NCBI GenBank assembly: GCA_022510765.1
Contig: JAFLSU010000002.1
Location: 1 to 64,000, forward strand
From: Christensenellaceae bacterium
GTDB lineage: Bacteria; Bacillota; Clostridia; Christensenellales; CAG-138
Reading direction: 5' to 3'
Length of the DNA stretch: 64,000 bases
Shown: positions 15,935 to 24,926 of the stretch, piece by piece
How the letters are laid out: each line of letters opens with the position of its first letter
Numbering within the stretch: the first letter of the stretch is position 1
The notes under the pieces: generated by a model
Told to the model about the DNA's origin: nothing
Seen by the model: only the letters and a program-made list of their open reading frames with translations
Database searches by the model: none
Translations under genes and position numbers: made by a program

Positions 15935-17718
15935 AACAGGTCAATCTTAAAAAGCGCATCCTTCCGAATATCCCGTATGCGTTCATCGCGCTGCTTTTCA
16001 CTAAGGTGAGTGAAGCAGCGCGGCTGGCTCCCGGGGCGGACCTCTCCGCAAAGCTGCTGAACATTATGACTGGCATGAGTACCGCATTCCAGTCGATAAT
16101 GCCCAGCTTCCACCCCGTTGACCTGTGCGTAGGCATTGCCGCTGCCGTAATCATTCGGATGGTAGTTTATTTCAAGGGCAAAAATGCCAAGAAGTTCCGT
16201 AAGAACTTGGAATACGGCAGTGCCCGGTGGGGTACAGCCGAGGACATCAAGCCCTATGTAGACCCTGTGTTTGAGAATAACATCATCCTCACACAGACGG
16301 AGTGCCTGACCATGAACAACCGCCCCAAAGACCCAAAAACGGCGCGGAATAAAAATGTTTTAATTATCGGGGGGAGCGGATCAGGAAAGACCCGCTTCTG
16401 GCTGAAACCCAATTTACTCCAATGCACCTCAAAGACCTATCCGGTCAGCTTTGTGGTCACAGACCCGAAAGGCAGTATCGTGACTGAGTGCGGAAATGCG
16501 CTGCTGCGCAACGATTACCGCATAAAAATCTTGAATACTATCAATTTCAAGAAAAGTCACCACTATAACCCCTTTGCCTACATCCATTCGGAAAAGGATA
16601 TTTTGAAACTGGTCACGACATTAATTGCGAACACAAAGGGAGAGGGCAAAGCTGGAGATGATTTTTGGGTAAAGGCGGAGACCCTGCTCTATACCGCGCT
16701 CATCGGCTACATCCACTATGAAGCACCGGTGGAGGAACAAAACTTCTCCACTCTTATTGAGTTCATCAATGCCATGGAAGTCCGGGAGGATGATGAAGAA
16801 TTTCAAAATCCTGTTGACCTGATGTTTGCCGAGCTGAAAGAGCGCAAGCCCAACCACTTTGCAGTCCGTCAATATGCCAGGTACAAATTAGCCGCTGGCA
16901 AGACAGCAAAAAGCATCTTGATTAGCTGTGGTGCGCGCATGGCTCCATTTGACATTCAGGAGCTTCGTAACCTGACTGCGTACGACGAGCTGCAACTGGA
17001 CACTTTGGGAGATAGGAAAACCGCCCTGTTCATTATCATGTCCGATACGGACGATACCTTTAACTTCTTAATCTCCATGTGCTATACCCAGCTTTTTAAC
17101 TTGCTCTGCGAAAAGGCGGACGATGTGTATGGCGGGCGCTTGCCTGTCCATGTGCGCTGCCTGATTGATGAGGCGGCAAACATCGGGCAAATCCCCCGTC
17201 TGGAAAAGCTGGTGGCAACGATCCGTTCCAGGGAAATTTCCTGCTGCCTTGTTTTGCAGGCACAAAGCCAGCTCAAAGCCTTGTATAAGGACAATGCGGA
17301 TACGATTGTGGGCAATATGGACTGCTCCATTTTCCTGGGCGGAAAAGAACCCGGTACGCTGAAAGAGCTGGCTGCGGCGTTGGGCAAGGAAACTATCGAC
17401 AGCTATAACACCGGTGAGAGCCGGGGACGCGAGGTTTCCCATTCCCTCAACTATCAGAAATTGGGGAAAGAGCTTATGAGCGTGGACGAACTCGCTGTTT
17501 TGGATGGCGGCAAATGCATTCTTCAACTCCGTGGTGTGCGCCCGTTTCTGTCAAGCAAATACGATCTCACCAAGCACCCCCTCTACCGCTATACATCGGA
17601 TTATGACAAGAAAAACGCCTTTGACATAGAGCGTTTTATGTCCCACCGCCTCAAACTCAACCCGGATGATGTTTTCGAGGTGTATGGCATAGACCTTTCC
17701 GGTGAACCTGTTGTCTGA
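15931..17718 (+). CDS. VirD4/TcpA-like type IV coupling protein
   Basis: A 595-residue ATPase. Two N-terminal transmembrane segments (about residues 10-32 and 65-85) anchor it in the membrane. Walker A is GGSGSGKT near residue 147, Walker B is LIDEAANIG near 411, followed by EKLVATIRSREISCCLVLQAQSQL, typical of VirD4/TraG proteins. It couples the DNA-relaxase complex to the secretion channel. Length and motifs look intact. It overlaps pcfB by four bases. Confidence 0.95.
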   Translation: MKQVNLKKRILPNIPYAFIALLFTKVSEAARLAPGADLSAKLLNIMTGMSTAFQSIMPSFHPVDLCVGIAAAVIIRMVVYFKGKNAKKFRKNLEYGSARWGTAEDIKPYVDPVFENNIILTQTECLTMNNRPKDPKTARNKNVLIIGGSGSGKTRFWLKPNLLQCTSKTYPVSFVVTDPKGSIVTECGNALLRNDYRIKILNTINFKKSHHYNPFAYIHSEKDILKLVTTLIANTKGEGKAGDDFWVKAETLLYTALIGYIHYEAPVEEQNFSTLIEFINAMEVREDDEEFQNPVDLMFAELKERKPNHFAVRQYARYKLAAGKTAKSILISCGARMAPFDIQELRNLTAYDELQLDTLGDRKTALFIIMSDTDDTFNFLISMCYTQLFNLLCEKADDVYGGRLPVHVRCLIDEAANIGQIPRLEKLVATIRSREISCCLVLQAQSQLKALYKDNADTIVGNMDCSIFLGGKEPGTLKELAAALGKETIDSYNTGESRGREVSHSLNYQKLGKELMSVDELAVLDGGKCILQLRGVRPFLSSKYDLTKHPLYRYTSDYDKKNAFDIERFMSHRLKLNPDDVFEVYGIDLSGEPVV

Positions 17719-17812
17719 TGGCAACAGCCTAATTCTATAACGAACCAGTGAAAAATCGTGGAAAGAATGTGCCTTCTAACAATAACAAAACAATACTATT
17801 GGAGGTACTTTT

Positions 17813-18028
17813 ATGGCTTTCTTTACTTCTGCTGTTGGTGTTCTTCAGACCCTCGTTATCGCTCTCGGTGCTGGCCTCGGTATCTGGGGCGCGATCAATC
17901 TGCTGGAGGGCTACGGCAACGATAACCCCGGGGCTAAGAGCCAGGGCATGAAACAGTTAATGGCAGGGGGCGGCGTTGCTCTCGTTGGCATCACCCTGGT
18001 TCCCCTGCTCTCCGGCTTGTTCAATTAA
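17813..18028 (+). CDS. Maff2-family small membrane protein
   Basis: A 71-residue hydrophobic protein with two transmembrane segments: FFTSAVGVLQTLVIALGAGLG at the start and GGGVALVGITLVPLLSGLF at the end, joined by a Gly/Asn-rich turn. This is the Maff2 (PF12750) pattern, a conserved mobile-element protein likened to the VirB2 pilin by size and topology. GGAGG precedes the ATG. It is followed by a strong hairpin, which may favour high expression. Confidence 0.9.
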   Translation: MAFFTSAVGVLQTLVIALGAGLGIWGAINLLEGYGNDNPGAKSQGMKQLMAGGGVALVGITLVPLLSGLFN

Positions 18029-18058
18029 TCGGCGTTCCGCTGTTACCCATAAATCCCC

Positions 18059-18088
18059 GGAGGATGCCGCCCCAGAGCGGCATCCTCC
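18059..18088 (+). promoter_or_regulatory. 12-bp stem hairpin between Maff2 and TrbL genes
   Basis: Bases 18059-18070 pair perfectly with 18077-18088 around a six-base loop, with no T run behind. It sits just before the TrbL ribosome site (AAAGGAGGG). I infer an mRNA processing or stability element rather than a terminator. Confidence 0.6.
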
Positions 18089-18106
18089 CGAAAGGAGGGC
18101 AACCCT

Positions 18107-18976
18107 ATGGATTTCTTATGGGATAAGATCACGGAATGGCTGAAAGAAATGCTTGTTAGCGGTATCGCGAGCAATCTGTCCGGGATGTTCGATGCAACCA
18201 ATCAGAAGGTTGCCGAGATCTCCGGTCAGATAGGATTAACGCCACAGGCGTGGAATGGCAGTATCTTCAACATGATACAAAGCCTATCGGAAACCGCTAT
18301 TGTTCCCATTGCCGGGGCAATTCTCGCTTTTGTTATGACGCTGGAGCTGATCCAGCTCGTTACCGATAAAAACAACCTGAACGATGTGGACACATGGATG
18401 TTCTTCAAGTGGGCTTTTAAGTCTGCTGCTGCCGTTCTCATTGTAACAAATACATGGACAATTGTGATGGGCGTGTTTGATGCAGCCCAAAGCGTAGTTT
18501 CCAGCGCATCCGGCGTTATTGTCAGCGATGCCAGTATCGACATATCCGCCGTCATGGTGGACATGGAGGCGCGGCTGATGGAAATGGAGTTGGGATCGCT
18601 ATTTGGTCTGTGGTTTCAATCCCTGTTTGTCGGCATAACCATGTGGGCACTGACGATCTGCATTTTCATTGTCATTTATGGACGCATGATCGAAATTTAC
18701 CTTGTAACCTCTATTGCCCCGATCCCCATGGCAACTATGATGGGCAAGGAATGGGGTGGTATGGGGCAAAGTTACATACGCTCACTGCTGGCACTGGGCT
18801 TTCAGGCGTTTCTAATTATTGTCTGCGTGGCGATCTATGCTGTGCTGGTACAGAACATAGCCCTTGTGGATGACATCAGCAACGCCATCTGGACTTGTAT
18901 GGGCTACACGGTGCTTTTGTGTTTCTGCCTGTTTAAGACGGGAAGCCTTGCTAAGTCCGTATTCAATGCCCATTAA
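18107..18976 (+). CDS. TrbL/VirB6-like type IV secretion channel protein
   Basis: A 289-residue protein with about six transmembrane segments, e.g. SETAIVPIAGAILAFVMTLEL near residue 60 and MWALTICIFIVIYGRMIEIY near 180. The Y...SIAPIPMATMMGKEWGGMGQSYIRSLLALGFQ segment (about 200-235) is characteristic of TrbL/VirB6-like inner-membrane channel components in Gram-positive ICEs. It is co-transcribed with Maff2 and PrgI. The family assignment is firm. Confidence 0.88.
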   Translation: MDFLWDKITEWLKEMLVSGIASNLSGMFDATNQKVAEISGQIGLTPQAWNGSIFNMIQSLSETAIVPIAGAILAFVMTLELIQLVTDKNNLNDVDTWMFFKWAFKSAAAVLIVTNTWTIVMGVFDAAQSVVSSASGVIVSDASIDISAVMVDMEARLMEMELGSLFGLWFQSLFVGITMWALTICIFIVIYGRMIEIYLVTSIAPIPMATMMGKEWGGMGQSYIRSLLALGFQAFLIIVCVAIYAVLVQNIALVDDISNAIWTCMGYTVLLCFCLFKTGSLAKSVFNAH

Positions 18977-18996
18977 GGCCGGAAAGGAGTGCAGCT

Positions 18997-19428
18997 ATGG
19001 CCTATGTCAATGTCCCAAAGGATTTAACCAAAGTAAAAACCAAAGTGCTGTTCAATCTCACGAAAAGACAGCTCATCTGCTTCGGCGGCGGCGCACTAAT
19101 CGGCGTACCGCTTTTCTTTTTGCTCAAAGGCAGTATTGGTACAAGCCCCGCTGCCATGGTGATGATGGTGGTGATGATTCCGGCAATGCTGTTCGCAATG
19201 TACGAAAAGAACGGTCAGCCGCTGGAGGTAGTCATCCGCAATATCTACCGAGTCTGCTTTCAAAGGCCGAAGCAGCGACCCTATAAGACCAACAATTTCT
19301 ATGCCGTCCTGGAACGGCAAAACCAATTAGACCGGGAGGTGTATCGAATTGTCCACAACAAAGAAACTGACCCGCGCAGAAAAAAAGCAGGTCGAAGCCG
19401 CTATCGCAAGAGAGAACAGGACGGATAA
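18997..19428 (+). CDS. PrgI-family conjugation protein
   Basis: A 143-residue protein of the PrgI family. A short N-terminus (YVNVPKDLTKVKTKVLFNLTKRQLICF) leads into two transmembrane segments (about 28-47 and 52-70), and the tail is strongly basic (RRKKAGRSRYRKREQDG). PrgI is the VirB3-like partner of the VirB4 ATPase. Its end overlaps the start of the virB4 frame by 80 bp, a usual arrangement in this ICE family. Confidence 0.9.
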   Translation: MAYVNVPKDLTKVKTKVLFNLTKRQLICFGGGALIGVPLFFLLKGSIGTSPAAMVMMVVMIPAMLFAMYEKNGQPLEVVIRNIYRVCFQRPKQRPYKTNNFYAVLERQNQLDREVYRIVHNKETDPRRKKAGRSRYRKREQDG

Positions 19429-20116
19429 GAAAGAAAAATCGGCGCAGGACAGCATCCCATATCAGCGCATGTGGCCTGATGGTATTTGCCGTGTAACCGA
19501 CACGCGCTATACCAAGGCGATCCAATATCAGGATATTAACTATCAGCTTTCACAGAACGAGGATAAGACTGCCATCTTTGAAGCATGGTGTGATTTCCTG
19601 AACTACTTTGACAGCTCTGTGCAATTCCAACTTTCTTTTGTGAATCTGTCCGCATCCCAGGAGATGTTTGCCCGGAGCATTTCTATCCCGCCGTGCGGCG
19701 ATGAATTTGACGCCATTCGTGCCGAGTACGCTGATATGCTGCAAAATCAGCTTGCCCGCGGCAACAATGGCCTGATTAAGACCAAGTATCTCACTTTCGG
19801 CATCGAAGCAGACAGCTTTCGTGCTGCAAAGCCCCGCCTGGAACGCATCGAAACAGACCTTCTCAACAACTTCAAGCGTCTGGGTGTTCTTGCGGCACCG
19901 CTGAACGGTCTTTCCCGCCTGCGCGTCATGCACGACATTTTTCGCATGGACGAACAGGAACCGTTCCGTTTTTCGTGGGATTGGCTTGCCCCTCCGGTCT
20001 GTCTACCAAGGACTTTATTGCTCCCAGCTCCTTTGAGTTCAAAACCGGCAAGATGTTCCGTATGGGCAAAAAGCTGGGTGCGGTCAGCTTCGTGCAGATT
20101 TTGGCACCGGAGCTGA
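19349..20116 (+). CDS. VirB4-like ATPase, N-terminal fragment (frameshifted)
   Basis: A 255-residue frame from a TTG start (GGAGG nine bases upstream) encodes the VirB4 N-terminal domain: IPYQRMWPDGICRVTDTRYTKAIQYQDINY, then DYFDSSVQFQLSF-like sequence. Up to about residue 213 it reads normally (FRFSWDWLAP), then becomes unrelated sequence. One C appears missing in the run at 19989-19992; with five C the frame joins the 19975-21753 frame directly. VirB4 energises the secretion system, so this lesion should block transfer if real. Confidence 0.85.
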   Translation: MSTTKKLTRAEKKQVEAAIARENRTDKKEKSAQDSIPYQRMWPDGICRVTDTRYTKAIQYQDINYQLSQNEDKTAIFEAWCDFLNYFDSSVQFQLSFVNLSASQEMFARSISIPPCGDEFDAIRAEYADMLQNQLARGNNGLIKTKYLTFGIEADSFRAAKPRLERIETDLLNNFKRLGVLAAPLNGLSRLRVMHDIFRMDEQEPFRFSWDWLAPPVCLPRTLLLPAPLSSKPARCSVWAKSWVRSASCRFWHRS

Positions 20117-21753
20117 ATGATCGTATGTTGGCGGACTTTCTGGATATGGAAAGCAGCGTGATTGTCAATCTCCATGTGCAATCGGTAGATCAGGTCAATG
20201 CCATCAAGACGGTAAAACGAAAAATCACAGACTTGGACAAATCCAAAATTGAGGAACAGAAAAAGGCTGTACGCGCCGGCTATGATATGGATATTATCCC
20301 ATCTGACCTTGCCACCTATGGAGCGGAAGCCAAGAAGCTGTTGCAGGATTTGCAATCCCGAAACGAGAGAATGTTCCTTCTGACATTCCTCGTTATGAAC
20401 ATGGCGGACACGCCCCGGCAGCTCGACAACAACATTTTCCAAACTTCCAGCATCGCGCAGAAGTATAACTGTGCGCTGACCCGTCTGGACTTTCAGCAGG
20501 AAGAAGGGCTTATGAGCAGTCTGCCCTTGGGTTTCAATCAGATTGAGATTCAGCGTGGTTTAACAACCTCCAGCGTGGCGATTTTTGTTCCGTTTACCAC
20601 ACAGGAGCTGTTCCAAAGCGGCACGGAAGCCCTGTACTACGGCATTAACGCGCTGTCCAACAATCTCATTATGGTAGATCGCAAGATGCTCAAAAACCCA
20701 AATGGACTGATACTCGGTACTCCCGGCATCGGCAAATCCTTCTCCGCAAAGCGCGAGATTACCAATGCGTTTCTGATTTGCCCCAAGGACGACATTATCA
20801 TCTGCGACCCGGAGGGAGAATACACACCGCTGGCGGAACGCTTGTCGGGACAGGTCATTAAGCTGTCGCCCACCGGCAAGGGGTATGACGGTTCTCCCTG
20901 CTACATCAACCCCATGGATTTAAACCTGGATTACAGTGATGACGATAACCCATTGTCGCTGAAATCCGACTTTATTTTGTCCTTGTGCGAACTGATCGTC
21001 GGCGGTAAAGACGGACTTGCGCCAGTAGAAAAGACCATCATTGACCGTTGTGTGCGCATCATCTACCGGGAATATCTCAATGACCCCAAACCGGAAAATA
21101 TGCCGATTTTGGAGGATTTGTATAACGCTCTCCGCGCTCAGGACGAAAAGAAAGCGCAGTATATCGCCACCGCCCTTGAAATCTATGTCACCAGCTCTCT
21201 GAACGTTTTCACCCACCATACCAATGTGGATGTGAACAGCCGCATTGTCTGCTACGACATAAAGGAGTTGGGCAAGAAGCTCAAAAAAATCGGGATGCTG
21301 GTGGTACAGGATCAGGTGTGGAATCGCGTTACCATCAACCGCGCCGCCCATAAGACCACAAGATACTATCTGGACGAGTTCCATCTGCTTTTGAAAGAGG
21401 AACAGACCGCTTCGTACAGCGTAGAGATCTGGAAGCGTTATCGAAAATGGGGCGGCATCCCCACCGGAATCACGCAGAATGTCAAAGACCTGTTATCCTC
21501 CCGCGAGGTTGAAAACATCTTTGAAAACAGCGATTTCATCTATATGCTCAACCAGGCGGCGGGTGACCGGCAAATTCTTGCCAAGCAGCTCAACATTTCG
21601 CCCCATCAGCTTTCCTATGTGACACACTCCGGCGAGAGCGAGGGATTGTTGTTCTATGGCAACACCATTTTCCCCTTTATAGACCACTTCCCGAAGGATA
21701 CCGAGCTGTACCGGGTGATGACCACTAAGCCGCAAGAGGTGGCGAAGGAATGA
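19975..21753 (+). CDS. VirB4-like ATPase, C-terminal fragment
   Basis: The true coding part starts at about 19993 (SGLSTKDFIAPSSFEFKTG) and carries the ATPase domain: Walker A GTPGIGKSF near residue 249, IIICDPEGEYTPLAERL, and Walker B region TRYYLDEFHLLL near 465, with EIWKRYRKWGGIPTGITQNV. These are the TraC/VirB4 hallmarks of Gram-positive ICEs. The ATG at 19975 is just the first in this frame and is not a natural start. The stop overlaps the next gene by four bases (ATGA). Confidence 0.88.
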   Translation: MGLACPSGLSTKDFIAPSSFEFKTGKMFRMGKKLGAVSFVQILAPELNDRMLADFLDMESSVIVNLHVQSVDQVNAIKTVKRKITDLDKSKIEEQKKAVRAGYDMDIIPSDLATYGAEAKKLLQDLQSRNERMFLLTFLVMNMADTPRQLDNNIFQTSSIAQKYNCALTRLDFQQEEGLMSSLPLGFNQIEIQRGLTTSSVAIFVPFTTQELFQSGTEALYYGINALSNNLIMVDRKMLKNPNGLILGTPGIGKSFSAKREITNAFLICPKDDIIICDPEGEYTPLAERLSGQVIKLSPTGKGYDGSPCYINPMDLNLDYSDDDNPLSLKSDFILSLCELIVGGKDGLAPVEKTIIDRCVRIIYREYLNDPKPENMPILEDLYNALRAQDEKKAQYIATALEIYVTSSLNVFTHHTNVDVNSRIVCYDIKELGKKLKKIGMLVVQDQVWNRVTINRAAHKTTRYYLDEFHLLLKEEQTASYSVEIWKRYRKWGGIPTGITQNVKDLLSSREVENIFENSDFIYMLNQAAGDRQILAKQLNISPHQLSYVTHSGESEGLLFYGNTIFPFIDHFPKDTELYRVMTTKPQEVAKE

Positions 21754-23222
21754 AAAAAGAACCCCGCTTGCACTTCACCGCCGATCTTGCAGAGCCGAAG
21801 CTGAAAAAGCCCCTTAAGAGGGCAGAAAAAGCGGCGACAAAGGCAGATAAGGCACAGGCGAAAATTCCAAAGAAAACGGCTGTAAAAAAGGCGCGTGGTT
21901 TTGATCCTGTCACTGGTAAGGTCAAAACACACCTCCGGTTTGAGGAAGTGGACAAGAAAAAGCCTCCTTCCAAGTTGACCCATGCGGCACAGGACGCGCC
22001 TACAAACCTCGTCCTTTCTCAGATTCATCGAGAAGTACAGCGGAGCGAGGACGATAATGTGGGCGTGGAGTCTGCACACAAGCTGGAGAGCGTAGCTGAA
22101 AGCGGCGGGCGGTTGATACAATCTGCCCATCGTTCCCACCAACTCAAGCCATATCGTGCTGCCGCCAGAGCGGAAACCCGGCTGGAAAAGGCAAACATTG
22201 ATGCGCTTCAAAAGAAAGCACAGATCGACAGCCCTACCAGCAATCCGCTTTCCAAATGGCAGCAGAAGCAGGCAATCAAGAAGCAGTATGCCGCTGCCAG
22301 ATACGGCAAGTCTACTCAAAACACAGCAAAGGTAGCGGAGGACACTACAAAGGCGGCAAAAAAAGCCGCAGAAAAAACCAAACAAGCAGGACAGTATATA
22401 TGGCGGCACAAAAAAGGGTTTGCCATTGCCGCTGCACTACTTCTGATGCTGGAATTTTTCTTAAACGGTCTATCCTCCTGTTCTGTGCTGCTGGAGGGTG
22501 CTGGTTCCGGTATCGCCGCCAGTACCTACCCGTCCCAGGACGCAGATATGCTGGGCGCAGAAGCGGCCTATTGCAATATGGAGACTGAATTGCAAGAGTA
22601 CCTAGACAGCTATGAAAGCACTCACGATTACGATGAATACCATTTCGATCTGGATGAAATTGGACACGACCCCTATGTGCTGATTTCCATTATCACAGCG
22701 TTGCATCAGGGCGAATGGACGTTGGGCGAGGTGCAAGGTACGCTTCAAATGCTGTTCGATAAGCAATACATCCTCACGGAAGATGTTTCAGTTGAAACCC
22801 GATATCTAACAGAAACCTATACATGGACGGACACCGAGGGCAACACGCACACCGACACCCATGAGGTGCCGTATGACTATTACATCTGTACGGTCACACT
22901 GGAAAACTTCAATCTCAGCCATGTCCCTGTGTATATCATGGGCGAGGAACAGCTTGGAATGTATGCCACCTACATGGCAACCCTGGGCAACCGTCCAGAC
23001 CTGTTCCCGGTTCGGAGTATATCGGGAAGTATGCCGAGGGCAGCTATACCGATTACGAAATTCCTCCGGAAACTCTGGAAGATGAAGTATTTGCCGCCAT
23101 CATCACGGAAGCGGAGAAATACCTGGGCTATCCTTATGTGTGGGGCGGCAGCAGCCCATCTACCTCATTTGACTGTTCAGGCTTTGTCAGTTGGGTTATC
23201 AATCATTCCGGCTGGGATGTAG
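21750..23222 (+). CDS. conjugative cell-wall hydrolase, N-terminal part (frameshifted)
   Basis: A 490-residue frame. The first 200 residues are a Lys/Ala-rich cytosolic region, followed by one transmembrane segment (HKKGFAIAAALLLMLEFFLNG, about 225-245) and an extracellular domain with HDPYVLISIITALHQGEWT. This is the layout of the NlpC/P60 hydrolase of clostridial ICEs, which opens peptidoglycan for the conjugation channel. After PDLFP (about residue 420) the frame turns to nonsense, because one C seems missing from the run at 23006-23008. The catalytic domain lies in the next frame. Confidence 0.85.
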   Translation: MKKEPRLHFTADLAEPKLKKPLKRAEKAATKADKAQAKIPKKTAVKKARGFDPVTGKVKTHLRFEEVDKKKPPSKLTHAAQDAPTNLVLSQIHREVQRSEDDNVGVESAHKLESVAESGGRLIQSAHRSHQLKPYRAAARAETRLEKANIDALQKKAQIDSPTSNPLSKWQQKQAIKKQYAAARYGKSTQNTAKVAEDTTKAAKKAAEKTKQAGQYIWRHKKGFAIAAALLLMLEFFLNGLSSCSVLLEGAGSGIAASTYPSQDADMLGAEAAYCNMETELQEYLDSYESTHDYDEYHFDLDEIGHDPYVLISIITALHQGEWTLGEVQGTLQMLFDKQYILTEDVSVETRYLTETYTWTDTEGNTHTDTHEVPYDYYICTVTLENFNLSHVPVYIMGEEQLGMYATYMATLGNRPDLFPVRSISGSMPRAAIPITKFLRKLWKMKYLPPSSRKRRNTWAILMCGAAAAHLPHLTVQALSVGLSIIPAGM

Positions 23223-23455
23223 GCAGATTGGGCGCACATGGACTTTGCAATATCTGCACTCCTGTATCCTCCGCCAACGTCAGACCCGGCGACCTAGTAT
23301 TTTTCACCGGAACCTATGATACCCCTGGTGTCAGTCATGTGGGCATCTATGTGGGAGATGACTGGATGATCCATTGCGGCGACCCCATTTCCTATGCAAA
23401 TCTTAATTCAAACTACTGGCAGTCCCATTTCTACCGCTATGGGCGTTTGCCATAA
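23138..23455 (+). CDS. NlpC/P60 catalytic domain, out-of-frame remainder
   Basis: The in-frame continuation really begins near 23009 (GSEYIGKYAEGSYTDYEIPP). It contains the NlpC/P60 catalytic Cys in FDCSGFVSWVI, GDLVFFTGTYDTPGVSHVGIYVG with the catalytic His, and ends YRYGRLP. All active-site residues are intact, so only the one-base lesion separates them from the membrane anchor. The ATG at 23138 lies inside the domain and is not the natural start. Confidence 0.85.
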   Translation: MWGGSSPSTSFDCSGFVSWVINHSGWDVGRLGAHGLCNICTPVSSANVRPGDLVFFTGTYDTPGVSHVGIYVGDDWMIHCGDPISYANLNSNYWQSHFYRYGRLP

Positions 23456-23468
23456 AGGAGAGTGAAAT

Positions 23469-23708
23469 ATGAATCCCAAAATTGCGAAGCTCCGCACGGA
23501 GCTGGAAAAGAACAAAGGCAAGATTTCTGATCTGCAAGGACGCAACCGCGATCTGGAAAAGCAGATTCGAGAACTGGAAGATACCGACATCATCGGCATG
23601 GTGCGTGAAAACGGTATGACTATGGAACAGTTTGCCGAGATGTTCCGCCGTATGCAGAACGCACCCATATCTACTGCTTCTGAAAAGGAGGAGCCGAACT
23701 ATGAATAA
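23469..23708 (+). CDS. DUF4315-family protein
   Basis: A 79-residue coiled-coil protein: [20 protein letters not shown] and [21 protein letters not shown], then [14 protein letters not shown]. This is the DUF4315 pattern always found between the hydrolase and the DUF4366 gene in these ICEs. AAAGGAGAG precedes the ATG. Its end overlaps the next gene by eight bases. The function is unknown; it probably assists the secretion complex. Confidence 0.88.
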   Translation: MNPKIAKLRTELEKNKGKISDLQGRNRDLEKQIRELEDTDIIGMVRENGMTMEQFAEMFRRMQNAPISTASEKEEPNYE

Positions 23709-24735
23709 GAAAATACCGCGTATTTACATCATCCTGCTGGCCGTTATCCTCTGCATCGGAGTTTTTCCCATCACTGCCTTTGCCAGCGGCGGCGATTACC
23801 ATGATTCCGAACTGCCGCCAACCGAAAGTGTTGAAACAGAAGCCAAGCAGATCGGCACAGTCACGACTAACGGCGGCAAGTTGAATGTTCGTACCGGCGC
23901 AGGGACGGACAACATCGCCTTTACTCAGTTGCCCAACGGCACAGTGGTCGAGGTGGTCGGCACAGACGGTGATTGGATTAAGATTCTTTTACCGGAGCGT
24001 ACCGGTTATGTTCATAGCAGATACTTGACGGTCAGCGAAGTCAAAGATGATAACAACAGTAACGGTGAGAACGGAATTACCCTTCCCATTGATGAGGAAA
24101 CCCTGACCACTTTGCTGGAACAGTTTCTCGGAAGCATGACAAGTGGAAGCGAGAATGCGTTGACGCCGGACGGTAATCTAACGCTGATTGATGACATCGG
24201 AATGCTTATTAAGGCTGGAAAGCAGTTTATTACCGTGGAAACAAAAAATGGCAACGTATTTTACCTGATTATTGACCGGGATGACAAAGGAAACGAAACT
24301 GTTCATTTCTTGAATCAGGTGGACGAGGCTGATCTGATGGCGTTGATGGGTGATGAAGCTGTCCCTGCAAGTTGTTCCTGCTCTGTAAAATGTATTGCCG
24401 GTGCGGTCCATACCGCTTGCTCTGTCTGTGCGACCAACATGACCGAATGTATTGGAAAGAAGCCAGAACCGGAAGTGTCTGACAAACCTGCCGAACCTGT
24501 GGAGGAACCGGAGGAAAAGGGCGGCATAGGCGGCATCCTTGTTTTTGTGCTGATTGCTGTCATGGGAGGCGGCGCAGCATTCTATTTCTTCAAGGTGAAA
24601 AGGGGTAAACCGCAGACCAAGGGCAACTCCAATCTGGATGATTACGATTACGGCGAAGATGAGGACGAATACAAGTTTGAGCAGTACGAGGACGAGTCTG
24701 AACCGGAGGACAATGCGGAGGATGCAGACGCATGA
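23701..24735 (+). CDS. DUF4366/CD1107-like surface protein with SH3 domain
   Basis: A 344-residue secreted, membrane-anchored protein. A signal peptide (about 1-28, ending ITAFASGG) is followed by a bacterial SH3 domain (about 55-110, [14 protein letters not shown] to [10 protein letters not shown]), a DUF4366 domain with Cys pairs ([19 protein letters not shown], about 222-240), an acidic Pro-rich stalk, a transmembrane helix (about 280-298) and an acidic tail. It probably sits at the wall-spanning part of the conjugation channel. The start at 23701 was chosen because it opens the signal peptide. Confidence 0.85.
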   Translation: MNKKIPRIYIILLAVILCIGVFPITAFASGGDYHDSELPPTESVETEAKQIGTVTTNGGKLNVRTGAGTDNIAFTQLPNGTVVEVVGTDGDWIKILLPERTGYVHSRYLTVSEVKDDNNSNGENGITLPIDEETLTTLLEQFLGSMTSGSENALTPDGNLTLIDDIGMLIKAGKQFITVETKNGNVFYLIIDRDDKGNETVHFLNQVDEADLMALMGDEAVPASCSCSVKCIAGAVHTACSVCATNMTECIGKKPEPEVSDKPAEPVEEPEEKGGIGGILVFVLIAVMGGGAAFYFFKVKRGKPQTKGNSNLDDYDYGEDEDEYKFEQYEDESEPEDNAEDADA

Positions 24736-24926
24736 GATACTTTACCAATAATCCAATAGAACGGATCATGATGCAAAAGCCGAAACCTGTGCGGGAGGAC
24801 CCCCCTCCCGCTGCCCCCAAGGGGCATTTCTGCTACGAATGCAAGCGTTTTGGGGATGAATGTGTTCGCCCCTGCTACCGCGATATACAGAGGATGGAGG
24901 TGAACCATGCGCCTTATAATCGCTGA
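24732..24926 (+). CDS. small Cys-containing ICE protein
   Basis: A 64-residue protein overlapping its neighbours at both ends (ATGA with the DUF4366 gene; 20 bp with topB). It has a [16 protein letters not shown] motif (four Cys), suggesting a metal-binding knuckle. I do not know its function; the tight overlap on both sides argues it is real. Confidence 0.65.
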   Translation: MRYFTNNPIERIMMQKPKPVREDPPPAAPKGHFCYECKRFGDECVRPCYRDIQRMEVNHAPYNR

